Assembly: GCF_039994875.1 (NCBI RefSeq)
Contig: NZ_CP121196.1
Span: 5,890,001-5,954,000, forward strand
DNA from: Telmatobacter sp. DSM 110680
GTDB lineage: Bacteria; Acidobacteriota; Terriglobia; Terriglobales; Acidobacteriaceae
DNA: 64,000 nt
Direction: 5' to 3'
A model generated the notes under the pieces. It saw only the letters and a program-made list of their open reading frames with translations, was not told the DNA's origin and ran no database searches. This document shows, piece by piece, positions 44,529-53,603 of this stretch. The position numbers were made by a program, and so were the translations under genes. Position 1 is the stretch's first letter. Every line of letters starts with the position of its first letter.

Positions 44529-46268
44529 ATGGCCTTCAATCAAATCCCGTGTGTTGAACGTCGCGGCTTTCTCAAAGCCCTTGGCCTCGTCACCGCATCT
44601 GCACTTGCGCCGCGTCGCATGTTGCCTTTTCCCGCGCAAGCCGGCGCGACTCCACTCTCTGCGGGTATTCGTTTCGAGGAAATCGCCAAACAGTCCGGAC
44701 TCAACTTTGTCACCCGAAATTGTGCGACACCCAACAAGAACCAGCCGGAAACGATGGTCGCCGGCATAGCCTTGTTCGACTACGATAACGATGGTTTTCT
44801 CGACATCTATTGTGTCAACGGCGCTGAAATCCCCTCTCTCGAAAAAACCTCGCCAGCTTACTGGAACAGACTCTTCCGGAACAATCATGACGGTACGTTC
44901 ACCGACGTGACAGAGAAGGCTGGCGTTGCTGGAGCCGGCTACGGGATGGGCGTGGCCATCGGCGACTTCAACAACGATGGCAACGCCGACATCTTCGTAG
45001 CCAACGTCACCGGCAACCAACTCTTCCGCAATAATGGGAACGGTACGTTCACTGATGTCACCGCTAAAGCAGGTGTCGCAGGCGCACACGCCCATGGAAA
45101 GAAGATGTGGTCTGTCGGCGCGGGTTGGTTCGACTACAACAACGACGGCCTGCTCGATCTTTTCGTTGTCAACTATTGCCATTGGGAGGTCAACAAGGAT
45201 CCCTACTGCGCGCTCAAAGAAGGCCTGCGCGCCTATTGTCATCCCAATCTCTACCTGCCCCTGCATAACACTCTCTATCGCAACAACGGCGATGGCACGT
45301 TCACTGACGTCTCGCATGAAACCGGCATCGACGCCTTCTATGGCAAGGGCATGGGCGTCTCGTTTGCAGATTTCGACGGCGACGGCTTTCTCGATGCCTT
45401 TGTCACCAACGACACCATGCCCAACTTCCTCTTCCGCAACATTGGCGGAAAGAAGTTCGAAGAGATCGCCGTCGCTGCAGGTGTTGCTTATTCGCCCGAC
45501 GGCGATGCTCTCTCCGGCATGGGCTCCGACTTCCGCGACATCAACAACGACGGGCTGCCCGACATCTGGCATGACGCAGTCGAGCACGAAGGTTTCCCGC
45601 TCTACATCAACCAGGGCGGCGGCATCTTCATTGACGCCAACAACACCAGCGGCCTTGGTCAACTCACCAACCGCATGACTGGCTGGAGCAACGGAGTTTA
45701 CGACTTCGACAACGACGGATGGAAAGACCTCTTCGTCGCGCGTGCCAATGTGATGGACAACATCCAGCAGGCCATCCCCGCTGAGGCCTACCCTGAGCCC
45801 AACTCCGTCTTCCGTAATCTCGGCAACGGCAAGTTCCAGGACGTCAGTTCCAGCGCCGGATCCAGCTTCCAGATCCCCGGTGCACATCGCGGCGCAGCCT
45901 TCGGTGACATCTTCAATACCGGTCACATCGATGTCGTTGTTAGTAGTCTCAACGAGCCCATCAAACTTTTCCGCAATATTGGCGCCGCCGGTCAGCACTG
46001 GCTTCTCCTGCATCTTGTCGGCACGCGTAGCAACCGCATGGGCCTTGGTGCGCAAATCAAGATCACTACTCCCGATGGCCGCTCGCAATGGAACGAGGCC
46101 ACGACCGCCGTCGGCTACGCGTGTTCGAGCGACCCGCGCGTTCACTTTGGCCTGGGCTCCAGCACCGCCGTCAAAGAAATTCAGATCACCTGGCCCAGCC
46201 GCGCCGTGCAACGCCTCACCAATATCCCTGCAGATCAAATTCTCACGATCGAAGAGCCGAAGTCTTAG
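44529..46268 (+). CDS. CRTAC1-type FG-GAP/ASPIC-UnbV protein with Tat-like signal
   Basis: A 579-residue exported protein. The N-terminus has a twin-arginine-like motif (RRGFLKALGLVTASALAP) rather than a plain Sec signal. Several FG-GAP/VCBS repeats follow with calcium-binding loops such as DYDNDGFLDIY, DFNNDGNADIF, DYNNDGLLDLF and DFDGDGFLDAF, which build a seven-bladed propeller. The C-terminus is an ASPIC/UnbV domain (RSNRMGLGAQIKI, VHFGLGSSTAVKEIQITWPS). Such proteins are common beside TonB receptors and TPR proteins in Acidobacteriota and Planctomycetota; their biochemical role is poorly known. The gene converges on the TPR gene with 8 bases between stops. Confidence 0.9.
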   Translation: MAFNQIPCVERRGFLKALGLVTASALAPRRMLPFPAQAGATPLSAGIRFEEIAKQSGLNFVTRNCATPNKNQPETMVAGIALFDYDNDGFLDIYCVNGAEIPSLEKTSPAYWNRLFRNNHDGTFTDVTEKAGVAGAGYGMGVAIGDFNNDGNADIFVANVTGNQLFRNNGNGTFTDVTAKAGVAGAHAHGKKMWSVGAGWFDYNNDGLLDLFVVNYCHWEVNKDPYCALKEGLRAYCHPNLYLPLHNTLYRNNGDGTFTDVSHETGIDAFYGKGMGVSFADFDGDGFLDAFVTNDTMPNFLFRNIGGKKFEEIAVAAGVAYSPDGDALSGMGSDFRDINNDGLPDIWHDAVEHEGFPLYINQGGGIFIDANNTSGLGQLTNRMTGWSNGVYDFDNDGWKDLFVARANVMDNIQQAIPAEAYPEPNSVFRNLGNGKFQDVSSSAGSSFQIPGAHRGAAFGDIFNTGHIDVVVSSLNEPIKLFRNIGAAGQHWLLLHLVGTRSNRMGLGAQIKITTPDGRSQWNEATTAVGYACSSDPRVHFGLGSSTAVKEIQITWPSRAVQRLTNIPADQILTIEEPKS

Positions 46269-46276
46269 CGTTTCCA

Positions 46277-47503
46277 TCACTGCTTCGTTCTCGCGTTCAT
46301 CGCGTCGGTAATCTCCACAGCGCCTTCGGCCTTCGCTTGTTCCGCCTGCTTCTTGCGCGCAAATTCGACCCGTGCCTGCGCCGCGTCCTGCAACCTGCCC
46401 ACGTGCGCATACGCGGTTGCGAGCGAGAGGTCAATTCTTCCCTCTTGCGGAAACGCTTTGCGCGCTGTCTCCAATTCCGGAACCGCTCGTTCGTACGCAC
46501 CGGTATCAAGCAGCAGAAGCCCCAGAAGATAATGTCCTAGGGGTAACTTCGGATCCAGTTGAACCGCTTCTTCGGCGTACTTCAGCCCCGCTGCTGAATC
46601 CACCTTGTACTCCGCGACCGCGATGTGCAGGCGCGGCAGCACACTCTTAGGCTGCTCCGCGATCTCCGCCTCGAATTCTTTGATCGCTCCTGGAATGTCG
46701 CGCGCGTCAACAAGCGCGCATCCGTAGGCATAGTGAACCAGCGGAAAATGGGGTGCACGCGCGATCACCTGATCGAATTCCGTCTTCGCCGTTTCATATT
46801 CCTTTGCCGCATTCAGGCACGCGCCCCGCCCTGCGTGCTGCACGACCTCTCCGGCTTCTGTGCTCGGGTCGGGAGCCGCCACGTCGCGCATGCGCAGAGC
46901 GACCATGCCAAAGGTTCCCGCCAGTTCGCTACTGCGCACGCCATTCAGACACAACGACGTCAGGGCCGCTTTGGCGGCCTCAAACTGGCCAGCTCGCTGA
47001 AGCAGTATTCCATCGTGATAAACCACCACGTCGCGCAACTGTTTATCCTCGAGGACGCCCAGCGATTTGCTTGCCTCGATATCCTTCAATGCCTGCTCGG
47101 ACTTGCCTAGTTCGAATTCGCACAGCCCGAGCATCGCGCGCGCCGTTCCCTGTTTTGGATCAAGAGCCACTACTTTGCCGAACGCCAACTGCGCTTCGAG
47201 ATACCTGTCGCTGTCGTAGTGAAGTGTTCCCAGCGACCACCATCCCTCGGTCCACTTTGGATTCAGCGTCAGCGCCCTGCGATATAGCTTTACCGCATCA
47301 TCCAGCCGTCCGGCGTCGCGTGCTTCATCGGCGCTCTTGGATAGCGATTCAAATGTCTTCGTTTCTGTGGTGGAATGTGTCGCAGCGGAACTTCGAGATT
47401 GTGCCTGGGATGGTCGGCTCACGAGTGCAAAATTCATCGTTATTAGTAGTGTTGCCGCTGCACCAATTGCCCGCGCTGCACGAGCTGAACCTGATCCCCG
47501 CAT
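46277..47503 (-). CDS. Secreted TPR-repeat protein
   Basis: A 408-residue protein with an N-terminal signal (AIGAAATLLITMNFALVSRPSQAQ) and about nine TPR repeats (for example GRLDDAVKLYRRALTLNPKWTEGWWSLGTLHYDSDRYLEAQLAFGKVVALDP). The C-terminus is Ala/Lys/Glu-rich. It is similar in size and design to the TPR protein at 35504-36685, and like that one it lies directly downstream of a TonB receptor gene. It probably acts as a periplasmic adaptor. The ATG at 47503 has GAGG four bases upstream. Confidence 0.83.
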   Translation of the reverse strand: MRGSGSARAARAIGAAATLLITMNFALVSRPSQAQSRSSAATHSTTETKTFESLSKSADEARDAGRLDDAVKLYRRALTLNPKWTEGWWSLGTLHYDSDRYLEAQLAFGKVVALDPKQGTARAMLGLCEFELGKSEQALKDIEASKSLGVLEDKQLRDVVVYHDGILLQRAGQFEAAKAALTSLCLNGVRSSELAGTFGMVALRMRDVAAPDPSTEAGEVVQHAGRGACLNAAKEYETAKTEFDQVIARAPHFPLVHYAYGCALVDARDIPGAIKEFEAEIAEQPKSVLPRLHIAVAEYKVDSAAGLKYAEEAVQLDPKLPLGHYLLGLLLLDTGAYERAVPELETARKAFPQEGRIDLSLATAYAHVGRLQDAAQARVEFARKKQAEQAKAEGAVEITDAMNARTKQ

Positions 47504-47558
47504 CTAACCTCGAAACCCCTTTTGACCGAATACATTTTGGTTTAAAGGCGAAATAAAG

Positions 47559-47602
47559 AGCCGTCGCCGAGCGTCTGCGACTACGGCGCTTCGCCGACGG
47601 CT
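47559..47602 (-). terminator. Second hairpin after the second TonB receptor
   Basis: AGCCGTCGCCG pairs with CGCCGACGGCT over 11 bases with one mismatch. It stands about 50-95 bases past the receptor stop, between it and the TPR gene, and backs up the stronger hairpin at 47615-47642. Confidence 0.45.
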
Positions 47603-47614
47603 AAAAATTATGCA

Positions 47615-47642
47615 TTCTCCCCGCTCCGTAGAGCGGGGAGAA
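47615..47642 (-). terminator. Hairpin terminator after the second TonB receptor
   Basis: A perfect 12-base stem TTCTCCCCGCTC/GAGCGGGGAGAA with loop CGTA, 13 bases past the receptor stop. It is not followed by a strong T-tract on the minus strand, so partial read-through into the TPR gene is likely. Confidence 0.65.
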
Positions 47643-47654
47643 ATGGTTGGCCAG

Positions 47655-50600
47655 TTAGAACTTGAAGTGGAATTCGCCTTCAATCGTACGCGAACCCAAC
47701 GCAGAAGTTGCGCGTCCGAAGCCAGAGTCGGTGACATTGCTGTCGACGTTTGCCAAGTTCAGCTTGTTGAAAAGGTTAAAGACGTTGGCGCGGATCTCAA
47801 GCCTCGCTCCCTCGCCCAGAACCTTCATCGAGGGCAACCCGAATGCCTTGGTTGCTGCCAGGTCCAGATCCGAGTAACGCGGACCAATGAAAGCGTTGCG
47901 GCCGATGCCCGGGGTACCAGGAAGTGGGCCCGGAGTAGGAGCAACCTGGTTATTGCTCCAAGACATTCCATCTACCTCAGCCGGCTTTGTAAAGTAAGCC
48001 GCGCCGCCCTTAGAGAAATTTTCTCCTGGAACTCCCGAGACGGTCTTGAACGAATCTGTCTCCTGGCTGTGGCCTCCTCCTCCCAGATATGAAGAGGGAC
48101 GCAGATTTCCGGTTCCTCCATTGCCGCAACTCGAATTGAAGACCGCGTTGCAACCAAGCCCGCTGAAATTTGGATTCCACGGGAAACCAGAGTGGAAATT
48201 GAAGATCGGACTGAATGTCCAGCCTCCAGCTACCTTCTCCGCCCAGGCGTTTCCGTGGAAGAGGACTGGAGTCCAAAGGCCGAACATCTTGATCATGTTG
48301 CGCGAGTCAAAGTCTGATGAACCCCAGTTGAAGCCAGGCAAATACTCATAATCTGACGTTGAATAGGGTCCGGAGCCATTGTCCAGCGAGTGCGCCCAGC
48401 GGTACTGCACATCAGCTTCAAAGGTATGCGAAAGCTGGTGCCGCACCTCGGCGAGCATTGAGTTGAAGTTCGATGTGCCTGTGTCTTCGTACCAGTCAAT
48501 TCCATTAACAATGGGGTTGAAGGCCATCTGGCCGGCGATGATCTGCGAGGCGTACTTGTCATAGAGGTTGTATTGCAATGGTAAGTGGCGACCCGTGCTG
48601 CCAGAGTATCCCAGTGTTGCTACCCAGTCATGGCCCAGGTCGTATTGAGCTTCCAGCGAATAGCGGAGGACACGGCTGGTGGGTAGCTTGTTGTCTACAC
48701 CGGTGATGCCGATGAGGCCGTTGGTAGGCAGATTGGCGGAGTTGAAGGTCGAAATCAGCGCTGGATTGGCCGGCAAGGCTCCGTATTGATAGATGTTGGA
48801 AGCTGTACCATAGACAATCTGGCCGTCCGTCAGCGTATTGCTGTTGGTGGCAAAAGGCGGATCGAAGCGCGTATTGGTGGTAATTGCCTCTTCGAGCCCG
48901 TTGAAACTGAGACCCACACCGCCGCGCAACACTAGCTTCCCGTTATCGTGCGCCGGACTCCACGCAAACCCGATCTGGGGTCCGAAGTTGCCCTTCTGCG
49001 CATCCACCTGCGGCTGCTTGAGAACGATGGCGAGGTTCGTGAAGGTGTTCGCGCCAGTCCCGAGGTTCAACCGTGGATTATTGCCATTCTTCTCCGTCAT
49101 GCCCGCAAAATATTCCCAGCGGATGCCCAGGTTGACAGTCAGATTTGGCTTAACCTTCCAGTCGTCCTGCACAAAGAAGGCTGGAATGTACTGCCGGTCA
49201 TCTTTGCGCGAATCGGTTGGCACACCGGTCAGCGGATTGGCGCCGTTGATCGACTCCGTCTGCGGTGCATCGTTTAGAAAATCCCAGTAGTTGTTGAAGT
49301 AGTAGTTGGCGCTTGCCGCCCACGTCGCGGAGTCAAGATAAGCGAGGCGCGTATACTGACCGCCAAACTTCAGGTTGTGGCTCTTGTAAACCTTGGTCAG
49401 CACATCCTTGAAATTCAGAGTCCACTGGTCAAAGATGCTTCCGATGCTGGGGCCAAACGATGCCGGATTGATAGATGCGAACGAGTTATTGCCGTTTTGC
49501 AGGTAGATGTTGTCGTATGGCAGCCCCAGCGGTGCTTGAGGGTTGTCCTTTAACTCGTTCCACTTCCAGCCTGCCATGTCGGCGCGTGCTTCGTTCAGCA
49601 TCGTACCGGAAAAGGTGTGATTGAAGAGCAGACCCGCCGAGTAGTTCTTGGCGTTGTGGTGGAAAATATTCTGCGGCCGGTCAGTGAAGCTGACGTTGTT
49701 GACCGGAACATAGTAGAGATTCGCGGCAATCAGGTTGTTCGCAGACAACTGATAATCCACGCGGCCGTTGTACTGTGTGTTGACGTTGTTGTTCGGTCCT
49801 TCTGTTTGTACAAAGAACATGTCGGCATTGCCATCCATGTTGTCCGCATAAAGGCCGTCCCCATTGCCACCCAGGCCGGGTGTGAAGATCTTGTTCCCTC
49901 CAACGACTTGCGGTGGCGCATAAGAGGGATCGTGCTTGCCAACCCCGATGGTTAATGGCTTACCAAGGTCCAGACCTTGTCCCTGGATCCAGTTGCAATT
50001 CACTCCCTGAATCAGCCCGACGGAGGCACAATCATGACCATCCGCAGCTCCCTCGAGGATCGCTTTGTACTGTACGCCTACACCTTTGACAGTCAGGAAT
50101 TTGTTAGCAATCGTGCCGGATGTAGACGCTCCATCCAGGCTCGCCGTCTCGTACCAGCCCGAATTGATGTTTGTTCCATTGTTGCGGATCGTGTCATAAC
50201 CAAAAAACCCGAAAAGATGGTTATGGATGATTGGTCCGCCGACCGTTCCGCCGTACTCATTGAACTTGGCCTCATCGCGCTGCTGCGCCGTGGCGCCATT
50301 GGGATTCCAGCGTTGATATGCGTTCAGGCCCGGACGATCCAATTTAAAAAGAGCAGTGCCGTGGTATTGGTTCGTGCCGTTCTGCGAGATGATCTGAATT
50401 TGCGCGCCGCTGAAGCGTCCGTACTCAGCATCATAGGGATTGGTGACGACCTTCATTTCTTTGATGGTGTCTGGGTTTGGCGTAACGACTGCTGCAGATC
50501 CCCAGGTCACGCTGGTCGATTGCACGCCGTCGATCATGATTCCGTTGGTGTCGTTCCTTCCGCCGTTACCAAACACTTGCGGTTTGTTCTCGGTCATGTA

Positions 50601-51239
50601 AGGGCCCGTGCTTGACCCCGCGCTGCCATCGCCCTGGTTGCCGGGCAGAGATTGAGTTCCGCCACCGCCGTTCTGCGAACTGTCGCCAAACATGCCTGGA
50701 GCCAACTGGGCCAGTTGCAGCGGATCACGGCCAAAGTCCGGCATCTTCGCAAAGTCTTCCTGGCTTATCGTGCCGCCCACATCACCGGTCTCAGTATCAA
50801 TAGCCGCCGCGTCTGCGGCGTTCACTGTCACCGTCTCTGACTTGCCACCAATCTCCAACACGACGTTCAGCGCGTTTGCCTGTTCGGAAATTACGTGGAC
50901 TCCGTCCAGAACTTTGGTCTTGAACCCATCACGCGTTACTTCCAGTTTGTACGTGCTCGGAGCGAGTGCGTTGAAATTGAAGTTGCCTTCTCCATCACTC
51001 GTTGTACTCACTACGTGGTTGGTCTCTTTGTCGGTAAGCGAGAGTTGCGCTCCCGGAACCATCGCTCCCTGTGAGTCTGCAACCGTTCCCTGAAGACTCG
51101 CTCGGTATTGGGCATGAACGGGCAGAACGTACAAGGCAAAAAGCACAACTGCGATTTGCCACCACCCGCTCCTTGCATGAACGCGACCGCCGGATTCTCT
51201 CCGGGGTTGCATAGAGCTATTTACGGCATTTTTCGGCAT
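47655..51239 (-). CDS. TonB-dependent receptor, Oar-like, of the carbohydrate locus
   Basis: A 1194-residue outer-membrane receptor. The ATG at 51239 is preferred over the GTG just before it, as AGGAG lies six bases upstream. Signal peptide WQIAVVLFALYVLPVHAQ (about 28-45), CarboxypepD_reg domain (LQGTVADSQGAMVPGAQLSL, GNFNFNALAPSTYKLEVTRDGF), plug region with NGIMIDGV, and a long barrel ending in EGEFHFKF with terminal Phe. The sequence is clearly of the same superfamily as the receptor at 31963 but diverged. It lies between a TPR gene and a divergent operon of three glycoside hydrolases, with a LacI-type palindrome in the shared promoter region, so import of a plant or microbial glycan is likely. 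Confidence 0.92.
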   Translation of the reverse strand: MPKNAVNSSMQPRRESGGRVHARSGWWQIAVVLFALYVLPVHAQYRASLQGTVADSQGAMVPGAQLSLTDKETNHVVSTTSDGEGNFNFNALAPSTYKLEVTRDGFKTKVLDGVHVISEQANALNVVLEIGGKSETVTVNAADAAAIDTETGDVGGTISQEDFAKMPDFGRDPLQLAQLAPGMFGDSSQNGGGGTQSLPGNQGDGSAGSSTGPYMTENKPQVFGNGGRNDTNGIMIDGVQSTSVTWGSAAVVTPNPDTIKEMKVVTNPYDAEYGRFSGAQIQIISQNGTNQYHGTALFKLDRPGLNAYQRWNPNGATAQQRDEAKFNEYGGTVGGPIIHNHLFGFFGYDTIRNNGTNINSGWYETASLDGASTSGTIANKFLTVKGVGVQYKAILEGAADGHDCASVGLIQGVNCNWIQGQGLDLGKPLTIGVGKHDPSYAPPQVVGGNKIFTPGLGGNGDGLYADNMDGNADMFFVQTEGPNNNVNTQYNGRVDYQLSANNLIAANLYYVPVNNVSFTDRPQNIFHHNAKNYSAGLLFNHTFSGTMLNEARADMAGWKWNELKDNPQAPLGLPYDNIYLQNGNNSFASINPASFGPSIGSIFDQWTLNFKDVLTKVYKSHNLKFGGQYTRLAYLDSATWAASANYYFNNYWDFLNDAPQTESINGANPLTGVPTDSRKDDRQYIPAFFVQDDWKVKPNLTVNLGIRWEYFAGMTEKNGNNPRLNLGTGANTFTNLAIVLKQPQVDAQKGNFGPQIGFAWSPAHDNGKLVLRGGVGLSFNGLEEAITTNTRFDPPFATNSNTLTDGQIVYGTASNIYQYGALPANPALISTFNSANLPTNGLIGITGVDNKLPTSRVLRYSLEAQYDLGHDWVATLGYSGSTGRHLPLQYNLYDKYASQIIAGQMAFNPIVNGIDWYEDTGTSNFNSMLAEVRHQLSHTFEADVQYRWAHSLDNGSGPYSTSDYEYLPGFNWGSSDFDSRNMIKMFGLWTPVLFHGNAWAEKVAGGWTFSPIFNFHSGFPWNPNFSGLGCNAVFNSSCGNGGTGNLRPSSYLGGGGHSQETDSFKTVSGVPGENFSKGGAAYFTKPAEVDGMSWSNNQVAPTPGPLPGTPGIGRNAFIGPRYSDLDLAATKAFGLPSMKVLGEGARLEIRANVFNLFNKLNLANVDSNVTDSGFGRATSALGSRTIEGEFHFKF

Positions 51240-51292
51240 CACGATCTCCTGAAAGTCGGTTACAAAGGGAACTCTTATTTCGAATCGGGCGC

Positions 51293-51312
51293 TTGCGCAA
51301 ACGATTGCGCAA
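51293..51312. promoter_or_regulatory. LacI-family-type operator TTGCGCAA-ACGA-TTGCGCAA
   Basis: A 20-base near-palindrome: arms TTGCGCAA are perfect and the central CG dinucleotide is typical of LacI-family operators. It lies 54-73 bases upstream of the TonB receptor start and about 270 bases before the hydrolase operon, so it could repress either or both promoters. No lacI-type gene is in the window. Confidence 0.6.
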
Positions 51313-51578
51313 CGGAATAAATAGGTATCACCGTCTCTATATCACTGTCAATAATGAAGTTTACTTGTGATCAGGATCACCAAAAATCGACTCCTCTCCA
51401 AGCGTCGCCCGCCCTCTACTAATTCGTTTTTGCATTGCCTATGCCTCCCTAGAAACCTGCCCGGATCTCGATGCCGCCCGACCCACCCCGAATCGTCCCC
51501 GCCGATGAGGTGCAAGGCTTCGCGTGTATGCTGGTCGGCGGGATTGGCAACCGGCAATCTTCTTGGGAGCACACTGTC

Positions 51579-53546
51579 TTGAAACCTGCAATCTCGCCTT
51601 CGTCGCACAATTTTTTTGTCGGCAAACTCACGATTTCTGTATCTCTTCTTTTCCTTTTCGCGACAGTGGCGTTGGCGCAGTCCTTCGCCCGACGAGTTCC
51701 CATTTCCCTGCGTCCCGATGACGTTCTTCCCACCGGAAACCAGTGGATCTCTCTGCCCGACATACGGGCTGATAATGGCTCGCTCAGCACCTTCAACGTC
51801 CTCTCCATGCGCCACCGCGGGCTGCTCCAGATCAGCGGCGAGCACAGTGGCCCTGTCCTTCAGCCTTACTTCACTGCCGATGGCAAGCCTCTCGAATTTC
51901 ACAAACCTTCCTGGGAACTCATCGCCTACTGGATCCCCACCGCCCATCTGGCCGTCGACGGTCTCGAAGCGACGCTGACGTATTGCGCTCCTCCCGAATC
52001 GCGCGCAGCGTTTCTGCGCATGACGCTGACTAATCACCGCACCGCTCCAGTTGAAGTCTCACTCGGTGTGAAAGCATCATTCGGTTCCATTGAACGCGTC
52101 ACCTACGTGCCCGTGGAACTGCGCGGCGAGCGCACGGTTGGCGTTGCCCCCTGGGTGGATCCGGCGGAAGTCTTCAGTTACATCACCACAGACACCGATT
52201 TTGCATGGACCCTCCTTCATCCTGGATCGAAGGCCAGCATCACCACTCCGCCAACCACCGCGACACCCGCAGTCAACGCCAGCCAAACCAAAACACTTGC
52301 GCCTGGCGAATCGGTCGAATCCATCTTTGTGCTCGCCGCCGGGATTGAGGAATTCAGCGCTGCGCACAATGCTCGGGCTCTGCGCGAGCAGATTGACCGC
52401 AACGGCGCTGAAGCGATGATTCAGCAGACCGCAGCCTGGCTGCTGAAACGCACGCGCAGCTCAAATCAAGCGGACCTCGATCTGCTGATGAACCGCAACT
52501 TTCTTTTCACCGAGCTTTACGCGTGGGGCCGCACCATCGACACAGAGCAACTCGTTGGTGTCACCTCACGCAGCCCGCGCTACTACGTCTCCGCCGCGTA
52601 CTGGGATCGTGATGCCATGCTGTGGAGCTTCCCTGCACTGCTCGACATCGATCCTCCCATGGCACGCGAAGCGCTCGAATACGCGCTCACCACACAGCTC
52701 CGCAACACCGGCACGCACAGCCGCTTCATCGACGGCATCGTCCTCGAAGATGGCTTTCAACTCGACGAGGCCGCCGCCCCCCTCCTCGCTCTCGCCGCGT
52801 ACGAAAAGCGCACCAACGATACAGCGTTTCTTTCCGCGCACAGCGCCGCGCTCGCTACGCTGAGCGATCGCCTTCAAAGCCGGTTCGATCCCGCCACTGG
52901 CCTTTATTCTTCTTTGCAGGACTCGCAGGACGAATTCCAGAAGCTGCCTTTCATCACATACGACAATGTCCTGGTATGGCGCGCACTCACCGATCTTGCG
53001 GATCTCGAAAAGCGCTTGAACAACTCCAGCGAATCGCAAGAAATGACTGCGCGTGCCACTTCTTTGCACGCAGCGATTCTTTCTCACTGCGTCTCAACCA
53101 CAGCGCCAAACTCCGCAGGTCCTATCTTCGCCACTGCCACCGACGGCAAGAATTATGTCTTCACTGAAATTCCGCCCGGCTCTCTTTTCAAACTGCCGGC
53201 TCTTGGCTTCGTTCCTGAATCCAATCCAACCTTTACGCGCACCTATCAATGGCTGCACTCGAAGAATTATCAGTATTCCTACTTCGATCAGCCGTATGGA
53301 CTGCCTGGAAGTTACCGCGTTCCCTTCACAACCGCATGGAGCATCGCCGATAATCTGCTTCTCACTGCAGGTCGCGATCAATCCCTCAAGATTCTCCTGG
53401 CCAGTAACTGGGATGGCGGCATCATCACCGAAGGCGTCGACCCCACCACCGCACGCATGGATCAAGCGGGCCGCGCCTTTGCTACCGCCGCCGGTTACGT
53501 TGCCCACGCCATCTGCCAGGTTTCCTGCACAGACAATCGCAAGTGA
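51579..53546 (+). CDS. Exported six-hairpin glycosidase, family unassigned
   Basis: About 655 residues from a TTG at 51579, selected for GGGAG nine bases upstream and the signal peptide LTISVSLLFLFATVALAQ; earlier in-frame starts (ATG 51528) would give a long odd leader. An N-terminal beta-sandwich (about 35-260) is followed by an (alpha/alpha)6 barrel. The barrel has AYWDRDAMLWSFPALLDIDP, DGIVLEDGFQLDEAAAPLLALAAY and YGLPGSYRVPFTTAWSIADNLLL. The layout resembles GH15/GH78/GH125-type enzymes, but I cannot fix the family or catalytic pair. It is first of three hydrolase genes, 57 bases before the next. Confidence 0.72.
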   Translation: MKPAISPSSHNFFVGKLTISVSLLFLFATVALAQSFARRVPISLRPDDVLPTGNQWISLPDIRADNGSLSTFNVLSMRHRGLLQISGEHSGPVLQPYFTADGKPLEFHKPSWELIAYWIPTAHLAVDGLEATLTYCAPPESRAAFLRMTLTNHRTAPVEVSLGVKASFGSIERVTYVPVELRGERTVGVAPWVDPAEVFSYITTDTDFAWTLLHPGSKASITTPPTTATPAVNASQTKTLAPGESVESIFVLAAGIEEFSAAHNARALREQIDRNGAEAMIQQTAAWLLKRTRSSNQADLDLLMNRNFLFTELYAWGRTIDTEQLVGVTSRSPRYYVSAAYWDRDAMLWSFPALLDIDPPMAREALEYALTTQLRNTGTHSRFIDGIVLEDGFQLDEAAAPLLALAAYEKRTNDTAFLSAHSAALATLSDRLQSRFDPATGLYSSLQDSQDEFQKLPFITYDNVLVWRALTDLADLEKRLNNSSESQEMTARATSLHAAILSHCVSTTAPNSAGPIFATATDGKNYVFTEIPPGSLFKLPALGFVPESNPTFTRTYQWLHSKNYQYSYFDQPYGLPGSYRVPFTTAWSIADNLLLTAGRDQSLKILLASNWDGGIITEGVDPTTARMDQAGRAFATAAGYVAHAICQVSCTDNRK

Positions 53547-53603
53547 TCAGGAGATGAAGCTCTGTTCCCATTTCTCCCTACCAACGTGGATCGAGGAAAC
53601 ACA

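Noticed and set aside
44379..46280. A 633-residue open frame on the minus strand opposite the CRTAC1 gene
   Set aside because: It mirrors the third-position bias of the plus-strand gene, has no recognisable domain, and runs into the divergent promoter. The plus strand gives clear FG-GAP and UnbV motifs.
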